Shown: positions 1-8,553, counted from the stretch's first letter. The stretch is DNA of 64,000 nt from Streptomyces sp. SPB162 (GCF_029504575.1 NZ_JAQFII010000001.1:4843001-4907000), one strand, 5' to 3'. Program-made: numbers and translations. Notes: a model not told the origin generated them from the sequence alone.

Positions 1-543
1 GACTATCCGCGCGTGCAGTTCCAGCTCGTCCAGAACTACGCCGAGGCGATGCTGGAGCGGCTGCGCGCCGGCGAACTCGACCTGTGCCTGACGTCGCCGC
101 CGCCCGACGCCCCGGACCTGGTGGTGCGGCGGCTCGACGAGCAGCGGCTGAGTCTGGTGGTCCCCGCCGACCACCGGCTCGCGACCCGTAAGCGGGTCCG
201 CCTCGACGAGGCCGCGGGCGATCTGTTCGTCGCCCTCGAACCGGGGTACGGACTGCGGCGGATCACCGACGACCTGTGCGCCGAGGCGGGGTTCGTACCG
301 CGCCTGGCGTTCGAGGGCGAGGAGGCGGAGACGCTGCGCGGCCTGGTCGCGGCGGGGCTGGGCGTGGCCCTGCTCCCGCCGCCGGCGGTACCGCGGCCCG
401 GGGTGGTGGAGCTGACGGTCTCGGCGCCACGCGCGGTCCGCTATATCGGGGTGGCGTGGCTGGACGGGCACCCGGACACGGCGCCGGTGGCGGCGTTCAA
501 GAAGTTCCTGCTGTCACGGCGGGGGCAGTTGCTGCCGCGGTGA
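1..543 (+). CDS. LysR-family transcriptional regulator, C-terminal part (5' end outside window)
   Basis: The frame is open from the first base, so this is the end of a gene that starts upstream; the GTG at 13 is internal. The 180 visible residues are the effector-binding domain of a LysR regulator, including the segment ERLRAGELDLCLTSPP, the hinge-like RRLDEQRLSLVVPADH and the family signature VAAGLGVALLPP. The N-terminal winged helix-turn-helix is not in the window. LysR proteins bind a small co-inducer and often control a divergent neighbour, but the target cannot be told from this fragment. Family assignment is good; effector unknown. Confidence 0.85.
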   Translation, partial: DYPRVQFQLVQNYAEAMLERLRAGELDLCLTSPPPDAPDLVVRRLDEQRLSLVVPADHRLATRKRVRLDEAAGDLFVALEPGYGLRRITDDLCAEAGFVPRLAFEGEEAETLRGLVAAGLGVALLPPPAVPRPGVVELTVSAPRAVRYIGVAWLDGHPDTAPVAAFKKFLLSRRGQLLPR

Positions 544-596
544 ACAGAAGTGCGGGCGCCGGGGGCCCTGCACTCTCCAACGCGAGCGCGCAGCGT

Positions 597-1373
597 TCAG
601 CGGTGCGACGTCAGTCCGAACCCCGACGCCAGCGGCATCCGCAGACCCAGCGGCGGCGGAGCCGCCAGTGCGTCGGCGATCGGGCGGGCGAAGGGGCGGC
701 CCAGCAGGGCGCCTAAGGCGAAGTCGGTGGTCAGAGCGGAGATTTCGGCGCGGTGCTGGTGGAGGCTATGGCCGTCGGTGTGGACCTCGAAGCGGCAGAC
801 GTCGCGGTTGACCTTCTTCGCGCGTTCCGCGAGGAGGTAGGAGAGTTCGGGATCGGTGGCGAAGTCGTCGGTGCCGTGCGCCATGAGGACCTTGCGCCCG
901 ATGAGCTGCTTCACCGGATCGGGTTCCTCCCCGGGCGGCAGCCAGGGGGAGAGCGCGACGACGGAGTTGACGGCCGGGTGGCCCGCGGCGTGCAGGGCCG
1001 CGCGGGCGCCCATGTCCATGCCGACGAGGCAGACCGGGACGTCGCCGTAGCGGCGGACGACCTCGCCGACGGCCCATTCGGCGTCCGCCGCCGGATGGGC
1101 GTTGCCGCCGTTCCAGCCGCGGTAGCGGTAGTGGACGACGTGGGCCGCGAGACCGTCGGGCCTGCCCTCCCGCACGAGGTGGCGGGCGAGCGGCCGCACG
1201 AGGGCGGCGGCCAGGGAGGAGGGGCGCCGGGTGCTGGTGGGATCACCGCCGGGAAGGACGAGGGCGACGGCGCGGACCGTCTCTCCGGTCTCGCGCCGCG
1301 GGGCGGGAACGAGTCCCGGCGCGATCGGCCGGCCGAGCCGGGCACCTCGCGCCGTCAGTGCTTGCGAAGCCAT
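597..1373 (-). CDS. Alpha/beta hydrolase family protein with Asp at the nucleophile elbow
   Basis: A 258-residue protein with the alpha/beta-hydrolase layout: strand plus PGG oxyanion-type loop near residue 41, a nucleophile elbow GMDMGA with Asp120 where most esterases have Ser, a likely acid region around HGTDDFATDPE, and a late His in HTDGHSLH. An Asp nucleophile is typical of haloalkane dehalogenases and epoxide hydrolases, although overall the protein looks more like the dienelactone-hydrolase or esterase type. Start is ATG at 1373. It is divergent from add, with about 100 bp between the starts. Substrate unknown; the Asp could also mean a non-catalytic protein. Confidence 0.7.
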   Translation of the reverse strand: MASQALTARGARLGRPIAPGLVPAPRRETGETVRAVALVLPGGDPTSTRRPSSLAAALVRPLARHLVREGRPDGLAAHVVHYRYRGWNGGNAHPAADAEWAVGEVVRRYGDVPVCLVGMDMGARAALHAAGHPAVNSVVALSPWLPPGEEPDPVKQLIGRKVLMAHGTDDFATDPELSYLLAERAKKVNRDVCRFEVHTDGHSLHQHRAEISALTTDFALGALLGRPFARPIADALAAPPPLGLRMPLASGFGLTSHR

Positions 1374-1445
1374 GGCCCAACGATGGCAGACGGAAGGGTG
1401 TGGACTACATGTCCGTGCGGAAAATATTCCGCCCCGAGAGGTGAT

Positions 1446-1457
1446 CTACGCGCGTAG
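1446..1457. promoter_or_regulatory. Palindromic operator CTACGCGCGTAG upstream of add
   Basis: Perfect 12-bp palindrome ending 16 bp before the add start codon. The same 12 bases occur upstream of deoC (15052-15063) and of purine nucleoside phosphorylase (30461-30472), always 16 to 19 bp before the chosen start. This placement suggests repression of nucleoside-catabolic genes. The cognate regulator is not proven; the DeoR-family protein encoded at 32699 is the nearest candidate. Confidence 0.75.
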
Positions 1458-1473
1458 GCGGTATCGTTCGTGG

Positions 1474-2640
1474 ATGCAGAGCCAGAAAACGAGCACCCCG
1501 ACCCCGGACCAGATCCGTCGCGCGCCCAAGGTGCTCCTCCACGACCACCTCGACGGCGGGCTGCGCCCCGGCACGATCGTCGACCTCGCCCGCGCCATCG
1601 GCTACGCCGGTCTGCCCGAGTCCGATCCGGACAAGCTCGGCACCTGGTTCCGCGAGGCCGCCGACTCCGGCTCCCTGGAGCGGTACCTGGAGACGTTCGC
1701 CCACACCTGCGCGGTCATGCAGACCCGCGAGGCGCTGGTGCGGGTCGCCGCCGAGTGTGCCGAGGACCTCGCGGCCGACGGTGTCGTCTACGCGGAGATC
1801 CGCTACGCCCCCGAGCAGCACCTCGAAGCCGGACTGACCCTCGAAGAGGTCGTCGAAGCGGTCAACGAGGGCTTCCGCGAGGGCGAGCGCCGGGCACGTG
1901 AGGACGGCAACCGCATCCGTGTCGGCGCGCTGCTGACCGCGATGCGGCACGCGGCCCGCTCGCTGGAGATCGCCGAACTCGCCAACCGCTACCGCGAGCT
2001 CGGCGTCGTCGGCTTCGACATCGCGGGTGCCGAGGCGGGCTTCCCGCCCACCCGGCACCTGGATGCCTTCGAGTACCTCAAGCGGGAGAACAACCACTTC
2101 ACGATCCACGCGGGCGAGGCATTCGGCCTGCCCTCGATCTGGCAGGCGCTGCAGTGGTGCGGCGCCGACCGGCTCGGGCACGGCGTGCGCATCATCGACG
2201 ACATCCAGGTCGCCGAGGACGGTGCGGTCAAGCTGGGCCCGCTCGCGAGCTACGTCCGCGACAAGCGGATCCCGCTGGAGATGTGCCCGACGTCCAACCT
2301 GCAGACGGCGGCGGCCCCCTCGTACGCCGAGCACCCCATCGGGCTGCTGCGCCGGCTGCACTTCCGGGTCACGGTGAACACCGACAACCGGTTGATGAGC
2401 GGCACGAGCATGAGCCGTGAATTCGACCACCTGGTCGAGGCGTTCGAGTACTCCCTCGATGACCTGCAGTGGTTTACGGTCAATGCGATGAAATCAGCAT
2501 TCATCCCTTTCGATGAACGTCTCGCGATGATCAATGACGTAATCAAGCCGGGATACGCCGAGCTGAAGGCCGAGTGGCTGTTCCAGCAGGCCGTCGTCAC
2601 ACCGGCGCTGGCCAGCGGTTCTGCCGCGGCGCGGGGCTGA
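1474..2640 (+). CDS. add: Adenosine deaminase
   Basis: Cytosolic zinc enzyme that hydrolytically deaminates adenosine and deoxyadenosine to inosine and deoxyinosine in purine salvage. The 388-residue product has the family motifs in order: zinc-binding HDHLDGG (His23, His25), HAGEAFG with the catalytic Glu, DRLGHGV, and VNTDNR with the metal-binding Asp. ATG 1474 is chosen because it sits just after the palindromic operator and gives the normal N-terminus; an upstream extension of the open frame would run through the operator. No strong Shine-Dalgarno is seen. The shared operator links it to deoC and purine nucleoside phosphorylase. Confidence 0.95.
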   Translation: MQSQKTSTPTPDQIRRAPKVLLHDHLDGGLRPGTIVDLARAIGYAGLPESDPDKLGTWFREAADSGSLERYLETFAHTCAVMQTREALVRVAAECAEDLAADGVVYAEIRYAPEQHLEAGLTLEEVVEAVNEGFREGERRAREDGNRIRVGALLTAMRHAARSLEIAELANRYRELGVVGFDIAGAEAGFPPTRHLDAFEYLKRENNHFTIHAGEAFGLPSIWQALQWCGADRLGHGVRIIDDIQVAEDGAVKLGPLASYVRDKRIPLEMCPTSNLQTAAAPSYAEHPIGLLRRLHFRVTVNTDNRLMSGTSMSREFDHLVEAFEYSLDDLQWFTVNAMKSAFIPFDERLAMINDVIKPGYAELKAEWLFQQAVVTPALASGSAAARG

Positions 2641-2651
2641 TCGAAAAGCCT

Positions 2652-2691
2652 GCGGGCGTGGCCGTGACCCCCGGGTTACGGCCACGCCCGC
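2652..2691 (+). terminator. Terminator hairpin after add
   Basis: A 14-bp perfect inverted repeat (GCGGGCGTGGCCGT with ACGGCCACGCCCGC) begins 12 bp after the add stop and is followed by GTGTTTC. It is well placed to end the add transcript. Confidence 0.75.
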
Positions 2692-2744
2692 ACGTGTTTC
2701 CCCCGCTTGCACCCTTCGTGATGTCATGACTACGTTCCGGAGCC

Positions 2745-3119
2745 ATGACGACCCGAACCATGAAGACTCTTGGCGCCGCCGCTCTCGGCGTCGCCTTCGC
2801 CGCCGCTGCCGCAGGCTCCGCCTCGGCCGCCGCCTCCCTCCCGGCCGTGGACGCCCTCGGTACCGCGGGCTCCGTGCTCGACCAACTGCCGGTCGGCTCG
2901 GTCGCCAACACCCTGCCCGGCCTCGGCCAGGCCACCGAGTCCACCAAGACCCTGCTCACCGGCAAGGGCTCCACGCTGCCGGAAGCCCAGAAGGACCCGG
3001 TCGGCGGCCTCCTCGGCGGTCTGCCCACCAAGGGTCTGCCCACCAAGGGCCTGCCCACCAAGGGTCTGCCGACCGGCCCGGTGTCCAGCAACGCACTGCC
3101 CGGCGGCCTGCTCGGCTGA
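2745..3119 (+). CDS. Small secreted protein with GLPTK repeats
   Basis: A 124-residue protein with an N-terminal export signal: a basic start, a hydrophobic alanine-rich core, and a likely cleavage after GSASA near residue 28. The mature part is rich in Gly, Leu and Pro and ends in four near-identical five-residue units GLPTK/GLPTG (DNA repeat 3018-3074), with no membrane anchor or sorting signal. A GGAG sequence precedes ATG 2745; ATG 2760 is a possible alternative start. It resembles small secreted proteins common in Streptomyces, including the one encoded at 9683, but no function is recognised. Confidence 0.7.
   Translation: MTTRTMKTLGAAALGVAFAAAAAGSASAAASLPAVDALGTAGSVLDQLPVGSVANTLPGLGQATESTKTLLTGKGSTLPEAQKDPVGGLLGGLPTKGLPTKGLPTKGLPTGPVSSNALPGGLLG
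3018..3074 (+). repeat. In-frame 15-bp tandem repeat
   Basis: Three full copies of GGYCTGCCCACCAAG plus a partial fourth, encoding GLPTK units in the small secreted protein. Copy number is likely to vary between strains. Confidence 0.85.
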
Positions 3120-3185
3120 CCGTAGGCACCCGGCCCGCCCGGCGCACCCCGCGCGTCGGGCGCGCACCCACGCGACCGAGACGCG

Positions 3186-3230
3186 GCGACGGGCCGTACC
3201 CTGCCTTCCCGGCGGGGTACGGCCCGTCGC
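3186..3230 (+). terminator. Terminator hairpin after the secreted protein gene
   Basis: A 16-bp perfect inverted repeat (GCGACGGGCCGTACCC with its complement) is followed by TCTTGCT, 66 bp after the stop codon at 3119 and just before the next gene. Confidence 0.75.
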
Positions 3231-3248
3231 TCTTGCTACGCTCCGCGC

Positions 3249-3971
3249 GTGCACATTCCTCGGAGAACCGCCGCATTCGCGCTGCTCGCGCCCCTGTTGC
3301 TGGTCGCGGCCTGCGGCGGATCGTCCGGCGGCGGCAAGGCGGGCGCCTCCACCGGGCCGACCGCGAGCACGCCCGCGGCGCTGCCCGCGGGCACCGCGCT
3401 GGAGCGGACGGCTCTGGTGCCGGGGGACGCGGCGGGCTTCACGGTCACGGCGGGCGATCCGAACGCCGTCGCGAGCGGGGGGACGGCCTCCGACAAGCGC
3501 CAGTGCCAGCCGCTCGCCGACCTGCTGTCCGGCGTCGCGCCGACGGGGGCGAAGGAGACGGTGGTCAGGACGCTCATCCCGGCCGGGCAGAAGGGTCCGG
3601 GCCCGAGCGTGATCGTCACGCTCAGCCGCTACGCCGGCGGCGGAGCGCACCAGCGGATCGCGACGCTGCGTACCGCGGTGCACGCGTGCGCGTCGGGGTT
3701 CCGGCCGGTCATCGAGGGCGTAACGGGGGTGCCCGTGGCGGTCGCCACCCGGCCCGCGCTCGCCCTGGGTGACGAGGACCTGCGGTTCGCCCTCGGTTTC
3801 GCGGCGGGCGGCAAGGGCGCCCGGCAGGACTTCGTCGTGATCCGCACCGGCGAGACCGTCAGCGTCTTCCACGGCGGGAACCTCACCCTCGCCGAGAGCT
3901 ACGACGTCCCGCGGCCGGTGGTGACCGCGCAGCTGAAGAAGCTGGGCGCGCCGGTCACCAAGCGGCGGTAG
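3249..3971 (+). CDS. Putative lipoprotein of unknown function
   Basis: A 240-residue protein with a type II signal peptide: basic MHIPRRT, a hydrophobic core and the lipobox VAAC at residues about 18-21, then a Gly/Ser/Ala linker. It should be lipid-anchored on the outer face of the membrane. The rest has regularly spaced strands and two Cys (in KRQCQPL and HACASG) that could form a disulfide, and no family I recognise. GTG 3249 lies 19 bp after the preceding terminator with no clear ribosome-binding site, so the mRNA may be leaderless. It is convergent with the VanZ gene. Confidence 0.65.
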   Translation: MHIPRRTAAFALLAPLLLVAACGGSSGGGKAGASTGPTASTPAALPAGTALERTALVPGDAAGFTVTAGDPNAVASGGTASDKRQCQPLADLLSGVAPTGAKETVVRTLIPAGQKGPGPSVIVTLSRYAGGGAHQRIATLRTAVHACASGFRPVIEGVTGVPVAVATRPALALGDEDLRFALGFAAGGKGARQDFVVIRTGETVSVFHGGNLTLAESYDVPRPVVTAQLKKLGAPVTKRR

Positions 3972-4012
3972 CGGACTTCTCCGCGGACGCCGGCCGGTCC
4001 GCGGACGCCGCA

Positions 4013-4036
4013 CCTCCCAGCCGTGGCTGGGGGAGG
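4013..4036. repeat. Intergenic palindrome CCTCCCAGCC/GGCTGGGGGAGG
   Basis: A hairpin with a two-base asymmetry (three C opposite five G) lies in the 167-bp convergent spacer between the lipoprotein and VanZ genes. The same design recurs at 53509-53530. It may serve as a terminator and looks like a dispersed palindromic element. Confidence 0.6.
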
Positions 4037-4138
4037 ACCAGGGTGCTCATCTCGTACTCCTCGGGAAGGTCGGCGGCCGGAGGGTTCCGGTGTTCCGATG
4101 TCTCCACGCTACGAGCACGTACCGAGACGAATGTCGCT

Positions 4139-4693
4139 CTACGGGGCGATCCCGACCCTGGTAGTCCGCGGGGACGACCCCTGAGACCGGGCCTGGGGTC
4201 CTGGCCGGGTGCGGGCGCCGGCCCCGCGCCGCCGCAGCAGACGCCGGGCCGCCGGGACGACCGCCAGATAGGCCAGCGCGACGCCGGCCGTGTTCAGCAG
4301 CAGCGCGTCGATGTCGAAGATCTGGCCCGGCACCACCGTCTGCAGGAACTCCACGGAGAGCGACACCATCAGTCCGGCGAAGACCGTCCGGGCGAACGAC
4401 CCGACCCCCGGGGTGCGGATCCGCCCGCCCGTCATCGGCAGCAGGAAGCCGAGCGGGGCGAGCAGCACCAGTCCCGCGAGGAGTCGGCGGGCGGCCTCGA
4501 AGGGGCTCATGGCCAGGTCGGCGCGGATGGTGCCGAGCGGGCGCAGATTGGGCGCCGCGACCCAGGGAACGTAGTGCGGCCGCAGCATCAGCCATCCGAC
4601 GAAGGTCAGATGCACGGCGGTGAGCGCCAGGCCCATCGCGCGTGCCTTCAGGATCGGAGCTTCAGGCTGCACGAGGGGAATGACGCCATTCAC
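4139..4693 (-). CDS. VanZ-family membrane protein
   Basis: A 184-residue membrane protein with several hydrophobic segments (near residues 15-35, 62-80, 93-110 and 125-150) and the VanZ-like pattern SVEFLQTVVPGQIFDIDALLLNTAG, where acidic residues fall in a helix (cited here by its key parts EFLQ, FDIDALLLN and AG). VanZ proteins lie in the membrane and are linked to low-level glycopeptide resistance, with mechanism unclear. The GTG start at 4693 overlaps the stop of the upstream lipoprotein gene by four bases, so it is probably the last gene of the afsQ1-afsQ2-lipoprotein operon. Confidence 0.75.
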   Translation of the reverse strand: MNGVIPLVQPEAPILKARAMGLALTAVHLTFVGWLMLRPHYVPWVAAPNLRPLGTIRADLAMSPFEAARRLLAGLVLLAPLGFLLPMTGGRIRTPGVGSFARTVFAGLMVSLSVEFLQTVVPGQIFDIDALLLNTAGVALAYLAVVPAARRLLRRRGAGARTRPGPQARSQGSSPRTTRVGIAP

Positions 4694-5355
4694 TTCACGA
4701 CGGTTCCCGCCGTGTCCGCCGCTTCCGGCCGGGTGCGCAGCGCCGACGTGCACCCGTAGCGCTTGATGTGGTCCTCGGGGTTCGGACCGCCGAGCAGCAC
4801 CGTGTGGTCCGCCGTGCCCACCCCGGGCGCCGCCTCGAAGGTGCACACCAGCTGGGCCAGGGCGAAGGACGGCAGTTCGTCCAGCGACAGGCTCAGCCGC
4901 AGCGCGTCCTTCGGATCACCCCGCAGGGGACCGGAGATGTCCAGGTTGCCCGGCACCTCGGTGGCGAACCCGGCCTCCGCCTCCGCGGCGGACGGCCGGC
5001 GCTGCAGCTGGCCCAGCAGCTCGTGGGCGGCGACCAGCCGGTCCGCCGGCGCCGGGCGCGCCAAGGCGCCGTCGGGGACGGTGAGGGTCCGTGTGACCTG
5101 CGCGGCGAGCGCGCTGCACACCAGGTACACCTTCACGACGGTGGTGCCGGGCGTCTCCGACGGGACGGCCGCACTGGGCGCGGCGCACGACACGCGGGTG
5201 GGCGCGGGCCCCGCGTCCACCGGCACGGTGGTCGTGCGGATGCCGCAGCCGCAGGTGGCGGCGGTGACGAGGGCCGCGAGCAGCGCGGCGGTGCGGAGCG
5301 TGCGGGCCCGCGAGGAGCGGGCGCCGGTTCTCAGGAGGGATGTCAGGGTCGTCAC
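4690..5355 (-). CDS. Lipoprotein encoded in the afsQ operon
   Basis: A 221-residue protein with a basic N-terminus, a hydrophobic stretch and the sequence CGCGIRTTTVPVDAGPAP, where the Cys before GIR is the likely lipidation site and the acidic-Pro-rich start is typical of actinobacterial lipoproteins. Its start overlaps the afsQ2 stop by four bases, so translation is probably coupled. It occupies the position of S. coelicolor SCO4905 next to AfsQ2 (recalled synteny). A role as extracytoplasmic modulator of the AfsQ2 sensor is plausible by position only; no domain is certain, though GerMN-type lipoproteins have a similar N-terminus. Confidence 0.7.
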   Translation of the reverse strand: MTTLTSLLRTGARSSRARTLRTAALLAALVTAATCGCGIRTTTVPVDAGPAPTRVSCAAPSAAVPSETPGTTVVKVYLVCSALAAQVTRTLTVPDGALARPAPADRLVAAHELLGQLQRRPSAAEAEAGFATEVPGNLDISGPLRGDPKDALRLSLSLDELPSFALAQLVCTFEAAPGVGTADHTVLLGGPNPEDHIKRYGCTSALRTRPEAADTAGTVVK

Positions 5356-6851
5356 GGTCGGCCGCCGTCCTCGTCGCCCTCGGGCAGCGCCTCGGCGGGC
5401 CGCACCGGCAGGTACAGGGTGAAGACGGCCCCGCCGTCGGGGGCGTTCGCGGCGGTGATGTCACCGTCGTGGATGTGCGCGTTCTCCATCGCGATCGACA
5501 GGCCGAGCCCGCTGCCCTCCGAACGGGCGCGCGAGGCGTCCGCCTTGTAGAACCGGTCGAAGACATGCGGCAGCACGTCCTCGGGAATGCCGGGGCCGTT
5601 GTCCGCGACGGTGATGACCAGCTGGTCGTCGGTGGTCCGCATCGAGACCCGGACCGGGGAGCCGCCGTGCTTGAGCGCGTTCCCGATCAGGTTCGCCATG
5701 ATCACGTCGAGCCGGCGCGGGTCGAGGCGGACGAAGACGCCGCGCGGCGCGTCCAGCTCGACGGAGTCCAACCAGGCCCGCGCGTCCATGCACGCGGTCA
5801 CCATGTCGGCCACGTCGACCTCGTCGAGCAGCAGTCGGGCGGTGCCCGCGTCGAAGCGGGTGACCTCCATCAGGTTCTCCACCAGCTCGTTGAGCCGGCG
5901 GGTCTCGCTGACCACCAGGCGCACGGCGGGCGCGATCATCGGGTCGAGGGAGTCGGCCTCGTCCTCCAGCACCTCCGTCACGGCGGTGATCGCGGTGAGC
6001 GGGGTGCGCAGCTCGTGCGACATGTCGGCGACGAAGCGGCGGCTGGCCGCCTCCCGTGCGCTCAGCTCCTCCACCCGCGTCTCCAGCGCCTCCGCCGCCT
6101 TGTTGAACGTCCTGGACAGCTCGGCGAGTTCGTCCGTGCCCGATACCTTCAGCCGGGTGCCCAGCCGGCCCTCGCCGAGCTGCTGCGCCGCGACGCCGAG
6201 CCGCTGGACGGGCCGCAGCACCGTCGAGGCGGCGGCCTGGGCCAGCAGGGCGGAGCCGATCAGCGCGAGCATCGTGGCGATCCCCAGTGACCAGGCGAGG
6301 GAGTTGAGGTCCTTGCGCTCGGCGTCCAGCGACTTGAGCATGTAGCCGGTCGGGCCGTCGTCCATGATCTTCGCGCCGGCCACCAGGTACGGGGTGCCGT
6401 GCAGCGAGATCCGCAGCCAGTGCAGGTGGTACTTGTTGTCCTGTTGCTTGTGCCGCGTGTTCACCGCGTCCTGCAGCGCCTTCGGCACGTCGTCCAGGGT
6501 GAAGACGTCCCGGGCGGACGGTGCCGCGCACGGCCCGTTGTCCGGGGTCTTGTCGATCAGCAGGACCGCGTACTGGCCGGGTCCGCCCATCTCGTCGGCG
6601 GCGTTCTTCAGCCCCTCGCACGGCGGGTTGACCGGCAGCGAGGCGGCGTTGCGCTGCAGCGAGTCGCGGAAGTCGTTGAGCGCGGAGTTCTGCGCACGGG
6701 TCAGCACGGCGTCACGGTTCAGCCAGTACGCGATCCCGGACGCCGACACCGCGGCCGTCAGCGCCACCGCGGCGAACACCGCGACCAGCCGCAGCCGCAG
6801 GCTGGTCCAGCGCAGCATGCCGGAGGCCCAGCCGAAGAACCGGTCGGTCAC
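5352..6851 (-). CDS. afsQ2: Sensor histidine kinase AfsQ2
   Basis: A 499-residue membrane kinase partnered with AfsQ1. It has a first membrane helix near residues 18-44, an extracytoplasmic sensor region of about 170 residues, a second helix near 218-240, a HAMP-like linker (LRPVQRLGVAAQQLGEGRL), an H box (MSHELRTPLTA), an N box (NLIGNALKHG), and ATP-lid motifs DNGPGI and GSGLGLSI. GTG 6851 overlaps the afsQ1 stop by four bases. In S. coelicolor AfsQ1/Q2 respond to nitrogen conditions such as glutamate and activate antibiotic pathways. The identity rests on these domains plus the afsQ1-sigQ neighbourhood. Confidence 0.9.
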   Translation of the reverse strand: MTDRFFGWASGMLRWTSLRLRLVAVFAAVALTAAVSASGIAYWLNRDAVLTRAQNSALNDFRDSLQRNAASLPVNPPCEGLKNAADEMGGPGQYAVLLIDKTPDNGPCAAPSARDVFTLDDVPKALQDAVNTRHKQQDNKYHLHWLRISLHGTPYLVAGAKIMDDGPTGYMLKSLDAERKDLNSLAWSLGIATMLALIGSALLAQAAASTVLRPVQRLGVAAQQLGEGRLGTRLKVSGTDELAELSRTFNKAAEALETRVEELSAREAASRRFVADMSHELRTPLTAITAVTEVLEDEADSLDPMIAPAVRLVVSETRRLNELVENLMEVTRFDAGTARLLLDEVDVADMVTACMDARAWLDSVELDAPRGVFVRLDPRRLDVIMANLIGNALKHGGSPVRVSMRTTDDQLVITVADNGPGIPEDVLPHVFDRFYKADASRARSEGSGLGLSIAMENAHIHDGDITAANAPDGGAVFTLYLPVRPAEALPEGDEDGGRP

Positions 6852-7534
6852 TGCGGCGTGTCCAGGCGGTAACCGACACCACGGACCGTACGGATGAGGG
6901 TCGGTGACGACGGAACGTCCTCGATCTTCGCGCGCAGCCGCTGCACACAGGCGTCGACCAGCCGCGAGTCCCCGAGGTAGTCGTGCTCCCACACCAGCCG
7001 CAGCAACTGCTGCCGTGACAGGGCCTGGCCGGGGCGGCGGCTCAGCTCCAGCAGCAGCCGCAGCTCGGTCGGCGTCAGCTGCAGATCCTCGCCCTCCTTC
7101 GTCACCGTCATCGCCGAACGGTCGATCACGATGGAGCCGAAGGCCGCGGAGTCCGTGCTGTCGCGCTCACCGCGGCGCAGCACGGCGCGGATCCGGGCGT
7201 CGAGCACCCGGGGCTGGACGGGCTTGATGACGTAGTCGTCGGCCCCCGACTCCAGTCCCACCACGACGTCGATGTCGTCGCTGCGGGCGGTCAGCAGGAT
7301 GATCGGCAGCTGGTCGGTCCGCCGGATGCGACGGCACACCTCGAAGCCGTCGATGCCCGGCAGCATCACGTCCAGCACGATCAGGTCGGGACGCTGCTCC
7401 TTGAGCAGTTTCAGGCCGTCCTCGCCCGTCGCAGCGGCGACCACACGGTGGCCCTGGCGGGACAGGCCGAGTTCGAGGCCGGTACGGATGGCGTCGTCAT
7501 CCTCGATAAGCAACAGGAAAGGCACGCCGGTCAT
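6848..7534 (-). CDS. afsQ1: Response regulator AfsQ1 (OmpR/PhoB family)
   Basis: A 228-residue two-component regulator. The receiver domain has the acidic pocket EDDD (residues 11-14), phosphoacceptor Asp55 in LIVLDVMLPG, the Thr of LLTAR and the Lys of YVIKPVQ. The C-terminal winged helix is of OmpR type (LTPTELRLLLELSRRPG, then DACVQRLRAKIED and RTVRGVGYRLD). AfsQ1 is known to bind paired GTnAC half-sites six bases apart, and one exact match lies in the spacer facing sigQ. It is first in an operon with the kinase, lipoprotein and VanZ genes. Confidence 0.93.
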   Translation of the reverse strand: MTGVPFLLLIEDDDAIRTGLELGLSRQGHRVVAAATGEDGLKLLKEQRPDLIVLDVMLPGIDGFEVCRRIRRTDQLPIILLTARSDDIDVVVGLESGADDYVIKPVQPRVLDARIRAVLRRGERDSTDSAAFGSIVIDRSAMTVTKEGEDLQLTPTELRLLLELSRRPGQALSRQQLLRLVWEHDYLGDSRLVDACVQRLRAKIEDVPSSPTLIRTVRGVGYRLDTPQ

Positions 7535-7626
7535 TGTGGCCTACCGGAAGCCCTTGTAACGAGCACGGGGGGATCTCACCTCGCTGATCGCCCTCCGGCG
7601 CCACCTTGCGCGTGCCGGAAGTCTCT

Positions 7627-7642
7627 GTGACGGGCCTGTGAC
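7627..7642. promoter_or_regulatory. AfsQ1 binding box GTGAC-N6-GTGAC
   Basis: GTGACGGGCCTGTGAC matches exactly the published AfsQ1 consensus GTnAC-n6-GTnAC and lies midway between the divergent afsQ1 and sigQ genes, 115 bp before the sigQ start. It probably controls sigQ and possibly afsQ1 itself. Confidence 0.8.
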
Positions 7643-7756
7643 ACTTGGCGGACAGCGCCATGAAACTGGCCCGGCAGTCTTATGGACCTCGGCAGGCATC
7701 CACACGGAGACCGACGCCGAATATCACCAAGACGGTTCCACCGACGGGGGCGCGAC

Positions 7757-8524
7757 ATGAACGCACTGCACAGCACCACCACCGCAGTCCTTCAGCCGCG
7801 CCAGCACACCGCCGGCCGGAACGACGGTAAGTCCGGTGCCGCGAGCGGACGGGGGTGCGCTCGCGGCACCGGACGGCAGACGGCGCAGAGCACCGGCCAG
7901 GTGATCCGCAACCGTCCGCCGTACATGACGGCGATCGACGGCGGCGCCGCACCGGCCGCCGCGGTCACGGCCACGATTCCGGCACCGCGCCACGACAGCC
8001 TGGCGGAGGCGGAGTTCACCGCCTACGTCAAGGAGCGCCGCGCCTCCCTCTACGCCACCGCCTACCACCTGACCGGTGACCGCTACGAGGCTGAGGACCT
8101 GCTGCAGAGCGCGCTGTTCTCCACCTACCGCGCCTGGGACCGGATCAGCGACAAGGCGGCCGTCGGCGGCTACCTGCGCCGCACCATGACCAACCTGCAC
8201 ATCAGCGCCTGGCGCCGCCGCAAGCTCAACGAGTACCCGACCGAGGAACTGCCGGAGACGGTCGGCGAGTCGGACGCGATGGGCGGCACCGAACTGCGCG
8301 CCGTGCTGTGGCAGGCGCTGGCCAAGGTTCCCGAGACCCAGCGCACCATGCTGGTGCTCCGCTACTACGAGGGCCGCACCGACCCGGAGATCGCCGACAT
8401 CCTCGGCATCAGCGTCGGCACGGTCAAGAGCAGCATCTGGCGCTCGCTGCGCCGGATGCGCGAGGACGAGGCGCTCAGCTTCGGCCGCGACGAGGAGGAG
8501 TCGTTCGGCGAGCTGGTGGCCTGA
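7757..8524 (+). CDS. sigQ: RNA polymerase sigma factor SigQ (ECF type)
   Basis: A 255-residue group 4 sigma factor. It carries an unstructured N-terminal extension of roughly 80 residues, a region 2 (EFTAYVKERRASLYATAYHL, then EDLLQSALFSTYRAW) and a region 4 (KVPETQRTMLVLRYYEG, then DPEIADILGISVGTVKSSI) that recognise the -10 and -35 elements. The C-terminus is short and acidic. ATG 7757 gives the family-like start and follows a GGGGG stretch. It faces afsQ1 across an AfsQ1 box, as in S. coelicolor, where SigQ antagonises the AfsQ1/Q2 effect on antibiotic production. Confidence 0.9.
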   Translation: MNALHSTTTAVLQPRQHTAGRNDGKSGAASGRGCARGTGRQTAQSTGQVIRNRPPYMTAIDGGAAPAAAVTATIPAPRHDSLAEAEFTAYVKERRASLYATAYHLTGDRYEAEDLLQSALFSTYRAWDRISDKAAVGGYLRRTMTNLHISAWRRRKLNEYPTEELPETVGESDAMGGTELRAVLWQALAKVPETQRTMLVLRYYEGRTDPEIADILGISVGTVKSSIWRSLRRMREDEALSFGRDEEESFGELVA

Positions 8525-8553
8525 CGATCCGGACCGTCCACAGAACGCCGGTC

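Noticed and set aside
1231..1473. Upstream extension of the adenosine deaminase frame
   Set aside because: It would overlap the divergent hydrolase gene and run through the operator; homologues start near ATG 1474.
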